A stretch of DNA of 33,039 nt from Triparma columacea. Taxonomy: Eukaryota > Sar > Bolidophyceae > Parmales > Triparmaceae. Below the pieces are notes generated by a model. It saw only the letters and a program-made list of their open reading frames with translations. It searched no databases and had not been told where the DNA came from. Position 1 is the stretch's first letter, and each line of letters opens with the position of its first letter. The DNA lies in NCBI GenBank assembly GCA_030267965.1, contig BRYA01001260.1, positions 1 through 33,039 on the forward strand, given 5' to 3'. Position numbers and translations under genes: made by a program. Shown piece after piece: positions 21,298 to 32,900 of the stretch.

Positions 21298-24200
21298 ATG
21301 GCATTCCTCCTAGATTCATTTCTATCTAGTGTTGATGAATTCCTTGATAATTCCGCTTCGCTTGAAACCCCCAATGCGTCAGATACAAACAAAGAGCAGT
21401 TAGAGGGAGAAATTGAAGGCCAAGGAGTTGAGGAGAGCAACAATTTGGAGATGAAGGAGGAGGACGACACTGTAGCCCAAGCTACAACAATAGCAACAGC
21501 AGTGAACAATAACAATAACAATAGCTACACAGATAACGACGAGGTAGGAGAGGGGAGGAAAGAGGTAGAAGGGAGACCGCCGCCACCGCCCCCTGAGAAT
21601 ACTTTTTTTGGGGATGGCATGTCTCCTCTATCTCCGGTTAGGGTAAAGGTTGAGATTGACAGGGGGGGAGAGGAGGTGAAGGGAGAGGGGGAGGTGGAGG
21701 GAGAGGGGGAGGCGGAGGGAGAGGAGGATGAGGAAAGAGGGGGGGGGGGAGGGGGGGAACAGAGCTTCGTGTCAACGGCGGAGGATAACGAAGAGACAGA
21801 TGGGGGACACTTGGCGCTTGAAGATTTGGAGGTTGACGAAGAGTACGAGGATACTGAGAGCGAAAGAGGCAGAAAATTCTCACCTTTGCTCACACCGCCA
21901 TACATCATGAAGGGTCGAACAGTGGCAGAGGATGAGGAAGAGGAGGAAGAGGAGATGGAGAAGGTGGAGGAGGTGGAGGAGGTGGAAGAGGAGAAGGAGG
22001 AGGAATTCCTTGAACCTACCTCATCAAAATACAAACGACAAACGGAACCCTCAACACCCATTGAAGATCCTGAAACACCCTTCGAAGATCCTGATACACC
22101 CTTCGAAGATCCTGATACACCCTTCGAAGACCCCCAAACACCCTTCGAAGACCCCGAAACACCCTTCGAAGACCCCGAAACACCCTTCGAAGACCCCCAA
22201 ACACCCTTCGAAGACCCCCAAACACCCTTCGAAGACCCCCAAACACCCTCCAAACACCCTCCCCAAATACCCTTCGATACTCCAAGTGTAATGACAGACA
22301 GCACAGAAGCAAACACTTTTGAATCTCCAATCTCCATAAACGCTTCCTCCGCCATCTCGGAACCTCCCAGCCCTGTCCTTCTCGACCGACGGTCAACCAC
22401 CTCACCACCCTTCTTGACATCAACATCCCCTCCCTCCCCTAAGCCTTCACCATCCTTCCAACCCGTCCCTCTGCCAACCACCATATCTCCCCGGAACCCC
22501 AGTCCAAACACTGCCAAACACCTCTACAGGGTAACCCGCTACTACCGTCCTACCTGGTGCGCAGTGTGCGACCAGATCCTCCCCGCCCACTTGCTCTTCC
22601 GTGGGTACGGCTGCGAGGCTTGCGAGCTCCAGTGCTGCGACAAACCGGAGTGCCACTTGGAGAGCAATTTGAGGCACCCGTGCGGGCAGAGGGAAACGCT
22701 GGACAAGGTAGAAGAGGGGAGGAAGAGACTGCAGAATATTATTTGGAGACCGGAGGAGGAAGACGAGGAGGTTGAGGAGAGGAGCTTGATTGAGGAGAGG
22801 GAGAGGGTGGAAGAATCGGTATCAATGAGGTGAGGGGTCGTTGAGGGTTGTTAGAAGGTTGCTTGTGGTTGAGGGTTAAAATAAATGTCGCCACCAAATA
22901 TCCTAACCCCTTTAATCGCAATGCAGCGGCTCGAGAATATTCCAACAAGAGAGTTTCGACAGCACGGCGTCGAGCCACCATTCCAACCACAGCGCAAGCG
23001 GCAACGACGACGTCCGCAGGAACAGCTTCGGAAGCTCCAGCATGGTGAAGGCCATTAGCAGCACATCACTTCTTATGACTGACGCCGGGATGCTCACGCC
23101 GGAGATCAAAATCCCGACGCAAACTTCGGAAGAGGGAACGTCCCCGCCCATCTCGCCACCGTCGCTGGGAGGTTCGGCGGGAAACAGGTCGAGGACGAAC
23201 TCCGGGGCATCAGAGAGCCAAATTGTGCTCGACAAGAACTTGGGGGTGGTGCAACTTAGGCTGATATCAGCCAAAATTTTTAAGGAGGTTTATTCGGGGA
23301 CAGCGACCGAAAGTGAGATGGAAACCACGAGCGGAAAAACCGGGGATTACTACATCAGGATAAGCTCCAACAGGAGCCTTGTGGATCCTGCCAAGGTGAG
23401 CATGAACAGATGGATTGATATCGTATCGGAACAGTATTTTGTGAATCGTTGCAATGTATTTTGCATTCCGTCCTAACCCCTCCGCTCCTCCTACTATATC
23501 TATTCCTTGCTTGGCGCCTTCCTTCAAGAACTTTTCGAGCGACCCCTCCATGAGGTCACCACGCATGTCCCCTTCCCTAATATCCGAGGCGGCAACCTCG
23601 CCCAATAGGATGGCTAAGGACGGAGTTGCAGAGAACATATCGAGAACTCACGTTGAGTACTCAACCAGCACTCCGACTTTCGACTCCAATTTTTCCTTTG
23701 TTGTATTTGACGCAGGGCAAGTATTCAAGATCGACCTTGTCGACGCGAGCGTCGACAACGTGCTCGGATGCCTAGTACTCGGAGCCCAAGATCTACTGCA
23801 GTTCCAGAGGGATCAATACGTCAAGGACGCAGGCTCGGTCTCACATGGAGGGCTCTTCGTCAACACTTTCAAGACCATATTCAACCCCCCAACCTTCGAT
23901 CTTGGGGACGGCAAGCTCAGAAGAAAGGCCTTCTTCAGAGTTAGCAGCAGCGGGGCCTCGTACAAGAGCAAGGACATCTACAGCGTCGGGTTCTTTAATA
24001 AGAGCTTCACGAACAGACCGCAGTCAACGGGATTCCTAGACTTTGAAGCGTGCATCAAGGAAAACGCGACCCTGATTTATGACCTCCAGAACCCGCCGCC
24101 CCTAAACCCGAGGCTGGACGAAGAATTCAACGTCGACATTACCCGCCTCCAGGTTTTGAGGCTACAAAGGATTATAGGAAAGATTCAAAGGTGGTGGGAG

Positions 24201-26325
24201 AACTACCTCCACATGGTCAGCTGGGCCGACCCTAAGCTCTCACTCTTCTGCTTTTTCGTGCTCGTGTATGTTTGCCTGAATATCAACATGGACTTCATCG
24301 GCTGCGTGCCCCCGAGTATGCCCATGGTCAACATGATCATCAAGTACAGGAGAAGGAGCAACGGACTCTACGTAGAAAAACACAAGGAGGAGGAGCTCGT
24401 CAAGATCAGGAAGAAGGCTGAGCAGAAGAGTGGTGTTCACAGGCCCGTGGCCCAGGTTAAGATTGCCATTCCGAGGGGCAAAAACTTGAGAAGTCGGGAC
24501 CTTGGGCTCCCCGGGAACGTGTACGCTACGGCGAGCTGGAGCCAGAACGTAGAGAGGAAGGGAACAGAGTATGAGGTGAGGTGATTGCGCCGGGCGCGAA
24601 TATATTCTGCCAGCGATTTATGATTTAGATTCCACTAATCGCATAATCGCACCACACACCCCATTCCAGATCGGAAGCACGGCGACGAGGAATATGACCA
24701 CGAACCCAGTGTGGGATACCGCACCGAGGGTCGCGCACAGGAGGCTAAGCACAGCAGTGAGCGAATTCAGCGGAGCGGTGGAGGAGGGCTGGGAGAGAGT
24801 CAAGCAGACTGTTTACAAGGGGACTGGGAGGATCCTCACAAGCTCCAACCACGGGAAGAAAGTCAACAAGGCAGGCATGCTGACCAACATCGCTGGCAAG
24901 TGGGACGACGACTTCGTATTCCTTTACCCCGTCTTGCAGCCCCTCGACGAGGACGGGGAAATCAAGGAATGGAGTGAGGGGCGAGGCGGATTCATTGTCA
25001 GGATTTACTTGGAGAATCTCTTCAACAAGCTCATGGACGAATGCCTCGGGGAAGTCGTAGTGCCCCTTAGCAGCCTGATAAGCGACGAAAAGGGAGGCGG
25101 GGAGCAATATGAGGTCAAGGGTTTCTTTGAGGTGAAGGATGTTGAGTTGGGGGGGAGGAAGGAGAGGAGTATCGTGGGGAACTTGTTTGGGGGGGGGGAG
25201 GAGAGAAGAAGGGAGATGGACTGGGAGGGGGGGGAGGAGAGGGGTGAGGTGGGGGGCGAGGCGATGGCGAGGGAAGAGGATAAGGAGGAGGAAAATAACA
25301 GGGCCATGGAGGGATTGAAACCCGAGGTGTATTTGAGGATGAAGGTGACTCTTAAGGAAGCCGGGATAGGGGGAGTTACGGATGCTGAGAGGGAGGCGAG
25401 TAAGACAATCGCCCAGGAACTGCGTGAGGTCATGCCGGAGGAGAAAGAGGGAGAAGATGCGGAGGGAGGGGGTGGGGGCGTAGTGGTGGGCGCAATGGGA
25501 ACCGTGAGGAGCGCAATGCAGACTGCTAAATGGATTCAAAATTTGATTGCCAGCATCGTTGATGCCATCGAGTCTGCGTTCAACATCGTCAGCTGGGTCG
25601 ATATGCACAAGAGCATGCTGGTTTTTGTTGCCCTCGGGGCAGTGTTTGTGTTGCTCATTTGCATCCCAACTCGTTGGGTGGTCCTCATAGGCGTCCTCCA
25701 GCAGTTTGGGATGGGTTTATACGTGAAGATGACGAGGGAAGCGAGGAGGAAGAGGAGGAAGCTCGAAAAAAAGAGGAAGAGGGGGAGACCGGTGGAGGAG
25801 AAGGAGGAGTGGGGGAACCCCGTGCTCAACCTAATTTCAAGCGTCCCGACTGGCGAAGACCTCCGAAGGAACTACTTCTGGGAGAGCTTCCGGAGGGGGC
25901 AGGTGGAGAAGAATGTGATGGAGAAAAAGAGGAGGGAGGCCAGGCTGAGGGAAATATGGAAGGCCAAGTTCGCCCGTTGTGTGAAGCTGAGGATGGAGGG
26001 CGAGGGGGGCTGGAAGAGTGTATTTCTTGTACTCCAGAGCCACAGGATTATTTGGTTCAAGGACGAGAAGGACTTCGACGATGGAGAGCTCAGCATCGGG
26101 ATGCTCCTGTTTGTCGGGCACTCGGGCCTGAGCGGGCTCAGCCCCCTAGAATTAAAGGTGATGTCCAGGGAAGAGGGGATGCACTGTGTGACGGTCTTTG
26201 GGCGGGGCGAGGAGGGGAGCGAAGGCAAGACGGATCAGATGAAGAGGACATTTTTGTGTAAGGACATGGAGGAGAAGCAATTACTCGAAGACATGCTATT
26301 GGAAATAATTAGGACGGGGGATTAG
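21298..26325 (+). CDS. Multi-domain C1/C2/PH membrane protein, MCTP-like
   Basis: Exons are 21298-22829, 22927-23395, 23529-24575 and 24670-26325 (4704 nt, 1567 aa), with all phases closing. The first 400 residues are acidic, with a nine-unit TPFEDP repeat. A C1-like zinc finger (about 407-462) follows: H-X12-C-X2-C-X14-C-X2-C is intact, but the later His/Cys spacing is unusual. A C2-like domain starts at LGVVQLRLISAKIF and spans an intron. Next is a paired hydrophobic segment after WENYLHMVSWADPKLS (LFCFFVLVYVCLNINMDF). A second C2-like domain begins VAQVKIAIPRGKNL. A second hairpin follows SWVDMHKS (MLVFVALGAVFVLLICIP). The C-terminus looks like a PH domain (KSVFLVLQSHRIIWFKDE to the end). 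The two hairpins recall the C-terminal membrane region of plant MCTPs, which tether ER to plasma membrane. A role in contact sites or lipid signalling is inference. An upstream GTG is ignored in favour of ATG at 21298. Confidence 0.8.
22054..22242 (+). repeat. Nine 21-bp in-frame tandem repeats (TPFEDPx)
   Basis: Nine uninterrupted 21-nt units encode TPIEDPE, then TPFEDP ending in D, D, Q, E, E, Q, Q, Q. The tenth unit decays to TPSKHPP. Variation is almost all in the last codon, consistent with slippage or unequal exchange. The antisense strand is open by chance. Confidence 0.95.
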
Positions 26326-26940
26326 ATATTTTGTATTTGTTGTGTAAATGACGTTAGGGTTACTATTGTTTGGTGGGGGGAGGTATTCGAGGGGGTTGTT
26401 GTTTTAGAGCCAAAAGGAGGAGAAGGCAATTTTGTTTCGCTTCTCAAAGCTGCGCTGTGAGCGAGAGAGAACCAAAAGAAGCAGGATATCTGAGCCGAAG
26501 ACGTTGGAAAACCCTCGCGAGCTACTTTTGGGGGGCGCTATACGGCTGTAAGTGAATATCTTTCTGCAGGAGGTACCGAAGGCTCGAAGTTGGGAGAACT
26601 TCTTGGGACACTTTGAGTAGTGGGGTGACGAAGCGGGTGGCGAGGAGGTAAGAGTGGCTGTCGGGGGGACGGAGGAGGGGGGTACAGGGTGCAGAAGGGC
26701 TCGTGAGGGTCACAAGAGGGGAAAAGGGAACACATCGTTGGACCACATCTTGGGAGTTCGGGCAGTTTCGGGCTGTCTTGAGGCTGGTCGAATCAGGTCC
26801 CCAAACAGACCCTCTGAAATGCTGATTGACAAGGACAAAATCATATAAATTTAAATTCGTCCGTAAGAAGATTTAACCTCACAGCACCATTACTCACACC
26901 AATTTACGCCGTCGCGCCGCATTTTTTTCGCACGTCGACC
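26326..26940. other. Intergenic region upstream of the START-like giant gene
   Basis: These 615 bp hold no gene I can support. The minus strand carries overlapping short frames (26522-26746, and an ATG frame starting near 26848), but none has recognisable homology or clear splice logic. A TATA-like TATAAAT lies at 26844-26850, about 90 bp before the ATG at 26941, and may serve the downstream gene. Confidence 0.45.
26844..26850 (+). promoter_or_regulatory. Possible TATA box of the giant gene
   Basis: TATAAAT sits in an AT-rich patch 91 bp upstream of the start codon. Its position is plausible for a short 5' UTR. It is not confirmed by any other element. Confidence 0.3.
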
Positions 26941-29900
26941 ATGTACACAGATTTTCAGCACCCTGTCGAGGTCATCATGGAGGGTGAGGTTGAAGCAGAT
27001 GTTGGCCTCGAGGGTGATATCGGTACGATAGACGATGGTCCGCAGCTTCCCTCCAGCCCTGAGCGTGCCCATTCCGGCGTTTTCCGCCCAACGAGTAGTT
27101 CACCAGCGGTTTCTCAAATGGCCGAGAAGGGGAGGAACGACGTTGAGGCTCAGGATGAAGGGGTGATTGAGGTCGCTGAAGAGGAAAATGAGGCCAAGGA
27201 AGGGTCCGAGGAGGCGATGGCCCCCGACGACCTTGACAACGCCGAAAATTTGGAGGGGAAAAAGGCCGAGGGGATCCAACTGTCCCCAGTCAGTGTCGGT
27301 GACACCGAACAGACTGATGAGGAGATTGACCAAGCCGCAATGGAGGCTCTTGCCAATATTATTAGGAATGAGCCACAGGATTATAGTGAAGAGGAGGAAG
27401 CAGTGGTGAGGGACGGCAAAGAGTTCTATAGGAAGTGCATGGCAAGCAAGAAATTCAAGAAATTGAAGATTTCAGATCCCAAAGTGAAGATGAAAGCTGT
27501 GCACCTGGAGGGTGAAAGCCTTGTAATTGCGATGTGTGAGGCTGTCATCGATGCTTCACTTGCAGAGTGCGTGGCATACGAGTTCATTAAGGATTCAAGG
27601 CAGAGGCAGGCCAAACTTGGAAAGAAGTATATGGCCATAGAAACGAAGAAGCAGAACAGCCACTCACAGCTTTATTTAAACAGGAGGAGTCTTGGGGTGC
27701 GAGGATTTTCTGATAGGGAGTGGAGAGCTTTTTGTACCTGGCAGATAGAGGAGGGAGGAAAGAAATGCTGGACAGTGTACAAAGACACTGATATGCTCAA
27801 CGAAGACTTTCCATTGAGCTCTCAAACTGTGCATGCATCAGGAAGAACTACCTGGATGTTTGAGGCACTCACAACCACTGCTGGCGTTCCCCAGACTAAA
27901 GTCATATTTGCTTCAAAGGTGGACATCAAGGGCTCTGTGCCAAGTTTTATCATGAATCGCTTGTCAACCGGGTATGCAAGCAACATGATTGAATTGCGGA
28001 AGAAGTTTTACCAGAGTGATGACAAGATTGACAAGGCCGCGCTGGAATACCTTGCAAATATCATCAAGAACGAACCTCAAGATTATACAAAGGAGGAGGG
28101 GGCCGTAATGAGGGACGGCAAGGAGTTCTATGGAAAGAGCATGACAAGCAATAAATTTAAGAATTTGAAAAGTCCAGATCCCAGAGTGAAGATGAAAGCT
28201 GTGCACCTTGAGGGCGAAAGCCTTGTGGTTGGCGTGTGTGAGGCTGTCGTCGATGCTTCACTTGCAGAGTGTGTGGCATATGAGTTCATCAAGGATTCAA
28301 GGCAGAGGCGGGCCAAACTTGGGAAAAAGTACAAGGCCATAGAAACAAAGAAGCAGAACAGCCACTCACAGCTTTATTTAAACAGGAGGAGTCTTGGGGT
28401 GCGAGGATTCTCTGATAGGGAGTGGAGAAGCTTTATCTGCTGGCAAAAGGAGGAGGGAGACAAAGTCTGTTGGACCGTGTACAAGGACACCAACTTGCTT
28501 GATGAAGATTTCCCATTGAGCTCTCAAATTGTGCTTGCAACAGTCAGAACTACCTGGATGTTTGAAGCACTCACAACCATTGGTGGCGTTCCCCAGACTA
28601 AAGTCATATTTGCTTCAAAGGTGGACATCAAGGGCTCTGTGCCAAGTTTTGTCATGAATCGCTTGGTAACCGGGTATGCAAGCAACATGATTGAATTGCG
28701 GAAGAAGTTTGATAAGAGCAAAGAAATTGCTACCTTCAACAGACAGCAGATCATTGCAAAGTTTGAGGAGATTGCAATTGAGGGAGCACCCGGGATTGAA
28801 AGTCATTTTGACGAGATTGAGGGAGCTCAAGAGATCAGTAGTGGGTTGACTGGGCAGGCATTAAAGGCAGAGAAGGGAATGGGTTGGGGGAAGTCTTCAA
28901 TAACTGTGAGAGCATCCAACAAGGAAGTTGCAGCATTCTTCTGGGACCTTAAAAGTGAGGTTGACTCCAAGCTCGAGCTACACAATATCAACAACAAGAC
29001 TCTTGTAGCAACAGTTGAACATAAAGGACATTTCACTGCTGCAAAGTTTTGCGAGGTAGATCAGAATAAGACAGAGGTTGTATTGGTGACTAGACAGGAG
29101 GGTTCAAGAAAAGCTACCAGCAAACAGAGTGTAATTAAGCACCTGAGCATAGCAACTGATGCTGCTTACTACTTCGATAACCTTCTGAAGAGCACTGAAG
29201 CAAGAGAGCAGGATGGGAGGAGGTTTGGAGAGCAGCTGATGGAGAGAGTGAAGAGGAAGAATATTGGGGACAGTAAAGTAGAGGTCGTGAGAGACTTTAT
29301 TGCTGCCAATAGAACACTAAGAGAGATTTCAGAGCAGCATGGTTTCATGAGAACTATGCTGTATGCTGTGGTGATGAACAAACTTAAAAGGAGAGCAACA
29401 GATGAGGGAGAAGATGATAGTGAGGAGGAAGCTAGGGGTTGGGAGATTGGCAGTGCAATGACAGCAACAATGTTGACTACTTTGACTGCTGCTCATGCTG
29501 TAGATGAGTGGGCCCATCAATTCACTGAAGTGCAAAAAGTCATGAATGAACAAGTGTGGTTAAGGCCAATGCTTGAGGAGATTGTTATGAATCTATTTAT
29601 GAAGTCTATGTTAGGCTTGAAGGCAAGGGTGACTGTTGGTGCTGCCACAAGCATGGTTGATTTAGTGACCGATGTGTATGTGACGAACATGTTTTGGAGA
29701 GAAAAGAAGTATGGGTACTTTAAGGCTTCTTTGGCAAGTTTGGCAGTGTCAATAGGGCTTCAAATGCTTTTTGTTTGGGCACAAAACAGGAACTTGGGGG
29801 TGTTGAGGGTGCTTAAGGAATGGTTTCCTATTTTAATTGGATTTAAACCTGCTGTTGATGCTTACAGGGTAGCAACTGGAGCAAAGCAAGAGGCTGGGCA

Positions 29901-32900
29901 TGCTGCTGATCCAATGTACGAGATGACTGTCATGAAAGGGATTGAGATGTTTGCTGAGGCAATACCTGGAGTGATTATCCAACTTATGGCTATAGCAACA
30001 AGTGACAAAGAGGTTGGCAATTCAGCATGGCTTTCAGTTGCAGTGTCAGCAATTACAACAGGCTTTGCCTCTGCAACTATCAGCTATGACTTTGACACTG
30101 ACCCAGTGAGGAGAGAGCAAGTGCCTGACTTCTATGGGTATGTGCCTGCAAATCCTACAAAGAGATCTATCATATTTGTTGCAATGATGTTCTTTAGTGC
30201 AGGTATGCTTGTGATAAGGTGCATGACAATAGTTGCGTTAGGGCTACTTGGTGGTAGATGGGTCTCTCTCTATGTTGGTGCTGATATGCTTCTGTACTTG
30301 TTGGTGAAGGTCTTAAGAGGAGACTTTTGGTATTGGATTCCTGCAGGAGGCAATGTGGAAATAGCGAGTAGCATTGTAGCTAGATTAATGGTGAAAGTAG
30401 TAACAGACTTTACATCAATTGTGCAGTTTAGGCATCCTTATGAGCTTGGTGGGATGTATTGGATGTTTGGATTTGTTTTGACGATGGGAAGTCTTCCAAT
30501 AGCTATAATTCTAGCTGAAAGGAAAGATATTGAAGAAGAGGGGCTTAAATTGGCGTTGGTAGTAGAAGAACTAGTTATACCATTCACAGTTGTGTCCTTT
30601 GCTATATTTCTCTATAGCCTGGAGAGGAAATACTTGAGCACCTTCTACAGCTTTCAAAGGGGTAAGGACTTGACAGTAAAGAACTTCAGGTATGGGAAAG
30701 AGGATGCTTCAAAGGCAGCTTACACATTTCAGATGTCAAAACATCATTGGAAGTCAATTGAAGAGGAAGTGAAAGCTTGGGTAAAAGCAAACTGGGATAG
30801 ATGGGAGGAGGAGAAGCCAGATTGGTTGGATGATGCTATGAGAGCAAGAGTACCAGTTCAATACATTCCGGAATCTGGAGATGCTAGAAGAAGAGAGAGT
30901 GCAAGGAGAGCAAGTGTTGATGCAGGAGCTGAGGGTGGTTTGAGAGCAAGTGTTGGCTTGGATAATGGAGGCGCACTGATTGCTTCACATGCTGTGAATG
31001 ATACTACGAAAGACTATGCAGGTTTAGATCCTAAACAAATAGGACAGTTGTTGGGCGAGCAACTATTGGGTGCATTAAGTTTCAGGAAAAAGGGAATGAC
31101 AAAGGAGGAAGCTGTCAGGTCATTTATTGGGAAAAACTACATTCTGGGACAGGCTGCAGAGAAGTATGTGTTTGTCACACCAATGCTTGGCTCCATTATC
31201 AATAACAAGCTGCGTACATTGAGGAAGGTAGAGGTTAAGGCTGTAGAGCTGGGAGAGAAGGAAGGAAGGGAGATTGGAGAGTCTCTAGCGAGGAGCTTGG
31301 CCATTAATACTCAGCCAGTTGCTGCAGTGGATGCTTTCATCTTAAATTTCCCTGCGCTACAGGAGCTTGATGAGGAGTATGAATGGTTCAGACCTATGCT
31401 TGAGACAATTAGCTACAAGCTTTTGGAGGAAGTTCCTTGGGGGTTGAAGGCAAGAGTGACTGTTGGGGCAATAACCAGTATAGTTGATTTGTTAACTGAT
31501 GTGTATGTGACATACATGTTTTGGAGTGATAAGAAGTATGGGTACTTTAAGGCATCTTTGGCAAGTTTGGCAGCGTCAATAGGCATACAGATGCTTTTTG
31601 TTTGGTTTCAGAACAGGAAGTTTGGGACAATGGGGGTGTTAAGGGAATGGTTTCCTATTCTGATTGGCTTTAAGCCCGCAGTTGATGCCTACAGGGTTGC
31701 AACTGGAGCAAAGCAACAGGTTGGGGCTGCAGTTGACCCAATGTTTGAGATGACAGCTATGAAAGTGTCTGAGATGTTTGCTGAGGCAATCCCTGGAGTT
31801 ATCATCCAACTTATGGCTATAGCAAGCAGTGACAAAGATGTTGGAACTTCAGCTTGGCTTTCAGTTACAGTGTCAGCAATTACCACAGGCTTTGCCTCAG
31901 CAACAATTAGTTATGACTATGACACAGACCCTGCTAAGAGAGAATATGCACCAGACTTCTATGGATATATACCAGCAAAAGCAAGCAAGAGAACAGTAGT
32001 ATTTGTCTCCATGATGCTGTTCACTGCAGGAATGCTTCTAATAAGGTGTACAACGATAGTTCTTCTTGGGTTGATCGGAGGTAGTTGGGCTTTTCTCTAC
32101 ATTGGCGCTGACCTTTGCCTTTACATTTTGGTTAAGATATTGAGGGGAGACTTTTGGTACTGGATACCATTTGGGGGTAACGTGGAGATTGTGAGTAGTA
32201 TTCTTTTAAGAGTGCTGGTAAAGACCATTGTAGACTTCACTTCAATTGTGCAGTTTAGACATCCTAATGAAGTTGGTGGAGCCTATTGGTTGTTTGGTCT
32301 TCTGTTGACAATGGGAAGCTTGCCAGTGTCAATATATGTAGCTTCACCTTATGTTGATGAGAGAGCTATTGATATTGCATCATTGATAGTGAAGTTTTTC
32401 ATACCAATAACTACCCTATGCTTTGCAGTCTTTTTTTGGAATATTGAAAAGAAGTACCTGCACACCTTCTGGAGTACACAAAGATCAAAGGATATGTCAA
32501 TGGCATACTTTCTTGAAGGAAAAAGTGATGAAATGAAGTTTGGAGTCTTATGGATGTCAAGGCATCATTGGGTCTCAATTGAAGGAGAAATTAGGAAATG
32601 GGTTCAGTTGAACTGGGCTAAGTGGGAAGAGGAGAAACCAGAGTGGCTTACTGATGTGATGAAGGCTAAAGTACCTGTAGATTTTATTCCAGCAGATGGA
32701 GATGCTAGAAGAAGAGAGAGTGTGAGGAGAGCAAGTGTTGATGCTGAAGCTGAGGGTGGTATAGCAGGTGCTTTGGGAGCAAGCATTAGGAGAGCAAGTG
32801 TTGGAGGCGCTGATGGTGGGGATATTATAGGGGTAGGAGATGGGAAGGTTAAAGTAAGCAGCGTCATGCCGGTAGAAGATGAGGATGGAGAGAGTGACTA

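Noticed and set aside
22054..22242. Possible CRISPR-like array
   Set aside because: Units are contiguous without spacers and in frame within a eukaryotic exon.
21525..22517. 330-aa minus-strand open frame (Ser/Gly-rich)
   Set aside because: Antisense of the acidic region and the 21-bp repeats of the C2 gene; repeats keep both strands open.
24745..25608. 287-aa minus-strand open frame
   Set aside because: Pro/Leu/His-rich shadow of a GC-rich exon whose sense frame carries the C2-like and hairpin regions.
26522..26848. Possible small minus-strand gene in the 26.3-26.9 kb spacer
   Set aside because: Three overlapping frames each look partly plausible but none has homology, a good start and a consistent length; noted only as intergenic.
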